This document shows, piece after piece, positions 61,967-64,000 of a stretch of DNA of 64,000 nt (position 1 is the first letter of the stretch; every line of letters begins with the position of its first letter). Source of the DNA: Planotetraspora kaengkrachanensis (lineage in GTDB: Bacteria; Actinomycetota; Actinomycetes; Streptosporangiales; Streptosporangiaceae); assembly GCF_016862895.1 (NCBI RefSeq), contig NZ_BONV01000010.1:1-64000 (forward strand). The letters run 5' to 3'. The notes under the pieces were generated by a model that saw nothing but the letters and a program-made list of their open reading frames with translations, did no database searches and had not been told where the DNA came from. Position numbers and translations under genes: made by a program.

Positions 61967-63802
61967 TCAGAGGTGGTCGACGTCGGCGTGCGCCAGGCCG
62001 CCGGAGAGCCTCGGGTAACCCGGCCCCCGGTCGAAGAAGGCGTCCCGCGGCGTCGGCGCGTCCGCCCGTGCCGCCGCCCGTAGCCGCGCCGTGGCCTCCT
62101 CGTCGATCCGCGGATCGTCACGAGGGCCGTGCAGGACGACGCCGTAGTCGTTCTTCGCGGCCTCGACGGACACCTTCCCGTCGCGGACGTCGGCGGCCAC
62201 CCGCGCGGCCTCCCGCTCGTACGGCGAGCCCCACCCGCCGCCCCCCGTGGTCTTGACCCGCACGATCTCCCCCGCCTTCACGGGGAAGTCGTCCACCAGG
62301 CCCTCCATCTCCTCGCCGTTCACCGTGACGAGGAAGGGACGGCCCGCCCGGCCGCCGTTCACGCCCCAGCACGACAGGATGGACCGGTCGGCGATCGACA
62401 TGAACGACGCGTCCCGCAACATCCGGATGTGCTTGTCGTAGCCGAGGCCGCCCCGGAACTGCCCCGGCCCGCCGCTGTCGACGGCCAGCCCGAGCCGTTC
62501 GACCAGGAACGGCCAGCGCGACTCGGCGAACTCGACCGGGATGTTGCGCGAGTCGGGGACGACGTGGATGGTGTCCTCGCCGTCGGCGTACCAGCGCCCG
62601 CCGGAACCCCCGCCGAGCACCTCGCGCATCAGGTACGGACCGTCGTCGGACTCGCCGTAGACACCGGTGTAGCGGATGGTCTCCTGGTCGGCCGGCATGC
62701 GCCCCCCGGTGGCCTTGGCGAGCACGCCCGCCAGCACGCCGAGGAGCCGGAGGATCACGAACGTCCTGGCGTTGGTCGGCGCCGGGAAGATCGGCGTCAG
62801 CAGCGTGCCCTTCTCCGGGAACACCATCCTGATCAGCGGGACGACTCCCTCGTTGACGTCGAGTTCCGCCATCCGCTCGGGCGTGTCCGCGAGGTTGCGC
62901 AGGACCGGCGCGAGCCACTTCTTCAGGAACACCCCGTCGGCGTAGTCGCCGGCATGGTTGATCGGCCCCTTGGCCTGGGCGGACGTCCCGGTGAAGTCGA
63001 TCGTCAACGGCACCTCGGCCGAGTGGTCCACGGTCAGGGTGATCCGCTGGGTGTGCAGCCGGGGCTCGTCGACGCCGTCGTGCTCGGCGTAGTCCTCCCA
63101 GACGTGCACTCCCTCGGGGATCTTCGACAGCAGCTCCCGCCGGAACGTCTCCGTCGTCTTGGCGATGATCGCGTCGAAGCAGGCCTCGACGGCCGCGCGG
63201 CCGTACCGGTCGAAGATCTCCCCCAGCCTCCGTGCGCCCATCAGGCAGGCCGAGCACTCCGCGTCGAGGTCGCCCGCGAGCGAGTCGGGCATCCGCGAGT
63301 TGCGCGTCATGATCGTCAGGGCCGCGCGGTTGGGCACGCCCTGGTCCCAGAGCTTGATCGGGGGGACCATGAGGCCCTCTTCGAAGGCGCTTCGCGCGTG
63401 CGAAGGCATCGAGCCCGGCACGGCGCCCCCGATGTCGTCGTGGTGCCCGAACGCCTGGACGAAGGCCACCACCTCGCCCTCGTGGAAGACCGGCACGGTG
63501 ACGCACAGATCGGGCAGGTGGCCGATGCCGCCCTCCGACAGGTAGACGTCGTTGTGGAAGTAGACGTCGCCCGGCCGCATCGTCTCGATCGGGAAGTCCC
63601 GCACGACCGGGTGGACCAGCGCCGAGTACGACCTGCCGGTCAGCTTGCGCAGCCGTACGTCGTGGATGCCCGCGCGGAAGTCGTGCGCGTCGCGGATCAT
63701 CGGAGAGCGGGCGGTCCTGGCGATCGAGGTCTCGACCTCCATCTCGACCGACGCGAGAGTCCCCTCGACGATCTCCACCAGGATCGGATCCACGTCGCTC
63801 AT
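61967..63802 (-). CDS. hyuB: Hydantoinase B/oxoprolinase family protein
   Basis: A 611-residue HyuB-type subunit. VEIVEGTLASVEMEVETSIARTARSPMIRDAHDF, DVYFHNDVYLSEGGIGHLPDLC, FVQAFGHHDDIGGAVPGSMP and VKTTGGGGWGSPYER are diagnostic. With the A subunit it forms an ATP-dependent hydantoinase, 5-oxoprolinase or acetone carboxylase-like complex. The start overlaps the HyuA stop (ATGA), so the two are coupled. Substrate not determined. Confidence 0.92.
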   Translation of the reverse strand: MSDVDPILVEIVEGTLASVEMEVETSIARTARSPMIRDAHDFRAGIHDVRLRKLTGRSYSALVHPVVRDFPIETMRPGDVYFHNDVYLSEGGIGHLPDLCVTVPVFHEGEVVAFVQAFGHHDDIGGAVPGSMPSHARSAFEEGLMVPPIKLWDQGVPNRAALTIMTRNSRMPDSLAGDLDAECSACLMGARRLGEIFDRYGRAAVEACFDAIIAKTTETFRRELLSKIPEGVHVWEDYAEHDGVDEPRLHTQRITLTVDHSAEVPLTIDFTGTSAQAKGPINHAGDYADGVFLKKWLAPVLRNLADTPERMAELDVNEGVVPLIRMVFPEKGTLLTPIFPAPTNARTFVILRLLGVLAGVLAKATGGRMPADQETIRYTGVYGESDDGPYLMREVLGGGSGGRWYADGEDTIHVVPDSRNIPVEFAESRWPFLVERLGLAVDSGGPGQFRGGLGYDKHIRMLRDASFMSIADRSILSCWGVNGGRAGRPFLVTVNGEEMEGLVDDFPVKAGEIVRVKTTGGGGWGSPYEREAARVAADVRDGKVSVEAAKNDYGVVLHGPRDDPRIDEEATARLRAAARADAPTPRDAFFDRGPGYPRLSGGLAHADVDHL

Positions 63803-64000
63803 GAGTCGCTCACCACCACGAGGTTGCCGTAGTCGTCCATGGTCGCCGTGAAGCCGGGGTGCACCGGCAGGGTCGAGCCGTACTCCTCGACGACCGCGGG
63901 GCCGGTGACCACGGCGCCCGCGCCGAGGTCGGCGCGGCGGTAGATCACCGTGCGGCCCCACCGTTCGTAGAAGACGTCCCGCGTCGCGATCGGGCTCGGC
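63799..64000 (-). CDS. hyuA: Hydantoinase A/oxoprolinase family protein (C-terminal end only)
   Basis: Only the last about 66 residues are inside the window: PIATRDVFYERWGRTVIYRR, GAVVTGPAVVEEYGSTLPVHPGFTAT and DDYGNLVVVSDS, the standard C-terminus of HyuA/acetophenone carboxylase-like alpha subunits. The stop overlaps the hyuB start by four bases. The rest lies past the window edge. Confidence 0.9.
   Translation of the reverse strand, partial: PSPIATRDVFYERWGRTVIYRRADLGAGAVVTGPAVVEEYGSTLPVHPGFTATMDDYGNLVVVSDS

Overview
The window is high-GC DNA with densely packed, often overlapping genes, frequent GTG/TTG starts and an actinobacterial gene set: MsiK-type sugar ATPase with a LacI regulator, class E-like sortase remnant, tandem DUF202 genes, SseB-like protein and an aroC-aroK-aroB-aroQ block. 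It suggests a filamentous actinomycete, probably of the Streptosporangiales. The genus cannot be fixed from sequence alone.

Left third (about 1-25.7 kb): a surface or extracellular polysaccharide locus. It holds a secreted DMFA2_C/DUF4082 protein (cut by the window edge), three polytopic membrane proteins of GT-C or polymerase type, a sulfotransferase, three intact GT4 glycosyltransferases and the remains of a fourth, an asparagine-synthetase-like amidotransferase, a Wzx-type flippase, two NAD-dependent sugar-nucleotide epimerases, a WecA-type initiating transferase, a Wzz/Wzc-type chain-length regulator with bacterial tyrosine kinase, and an opposing low-molecular-weight tyrosine phosphatase coupled to a DUF4012 membrane protein. 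Together these cover precursor supply, lipid-linked initiation, sugar addition, decoration, flipping, polymerisation and phospho-control. Its low-density stretches carry decay: a GT4 pseudogene, an IS630 fragment and a small secreted Asn/His/Arg/Gln-rich protein.

25.9-32.6 kb: a divergent HxlR regulator/aldo-keto reductase pair with palindromes between them; an ISL3-family insertion sequence whose right end abuts a sortase gene that has lost its 5' part; a small membrane-protein gene with a premature TGA; a very strong inverted repeat; then msiK divergent from a LacI gene with two operator-like sites, and a glutathione peroxidase.

32.9-43.3 kb: a small secreted lytic-transglycosylase-like protein, a TetR/ferritin-like diiron pair separated by two identical-architecture palindromes, two DUF202 proteins, a lipoprotein, a stand-alone UBP zinc finger, a CPA1 antiporter, a Pro/Gln/Gly repeat protein, a DinG-type helicase and a secreted endonuclease/exonuclease/phosphatase.

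43.5-51.7 kb: a long minus-strand gene train running carbamate kinase, AtzD/barbiturase-type ring-opening amidohydrolase, SseB-like protein, prepilin peptidase, aroC, aroK, aroB, aroQ, SGNH hydrolase and MOSC protein. This places ring-cleavage nitrogen catabolism beside chorismate synthesis.

51.8-64 kb: a second sulfotransferase, a DapC-like aminotransferase, an unusual channel-like protein (two membrane segments, TrkA-N domain, RyR domain), DUF418 and nitrilase genes, two uncharacterised proteins, then a minus-strand catabolic set (acyl-CoA carboxyltransferase, CaiB/BaiF CoA-transferase, a 51-residue basic protein, and the hydantoinase/oxoprolinase B gene with the end of its A partner at the window edge).
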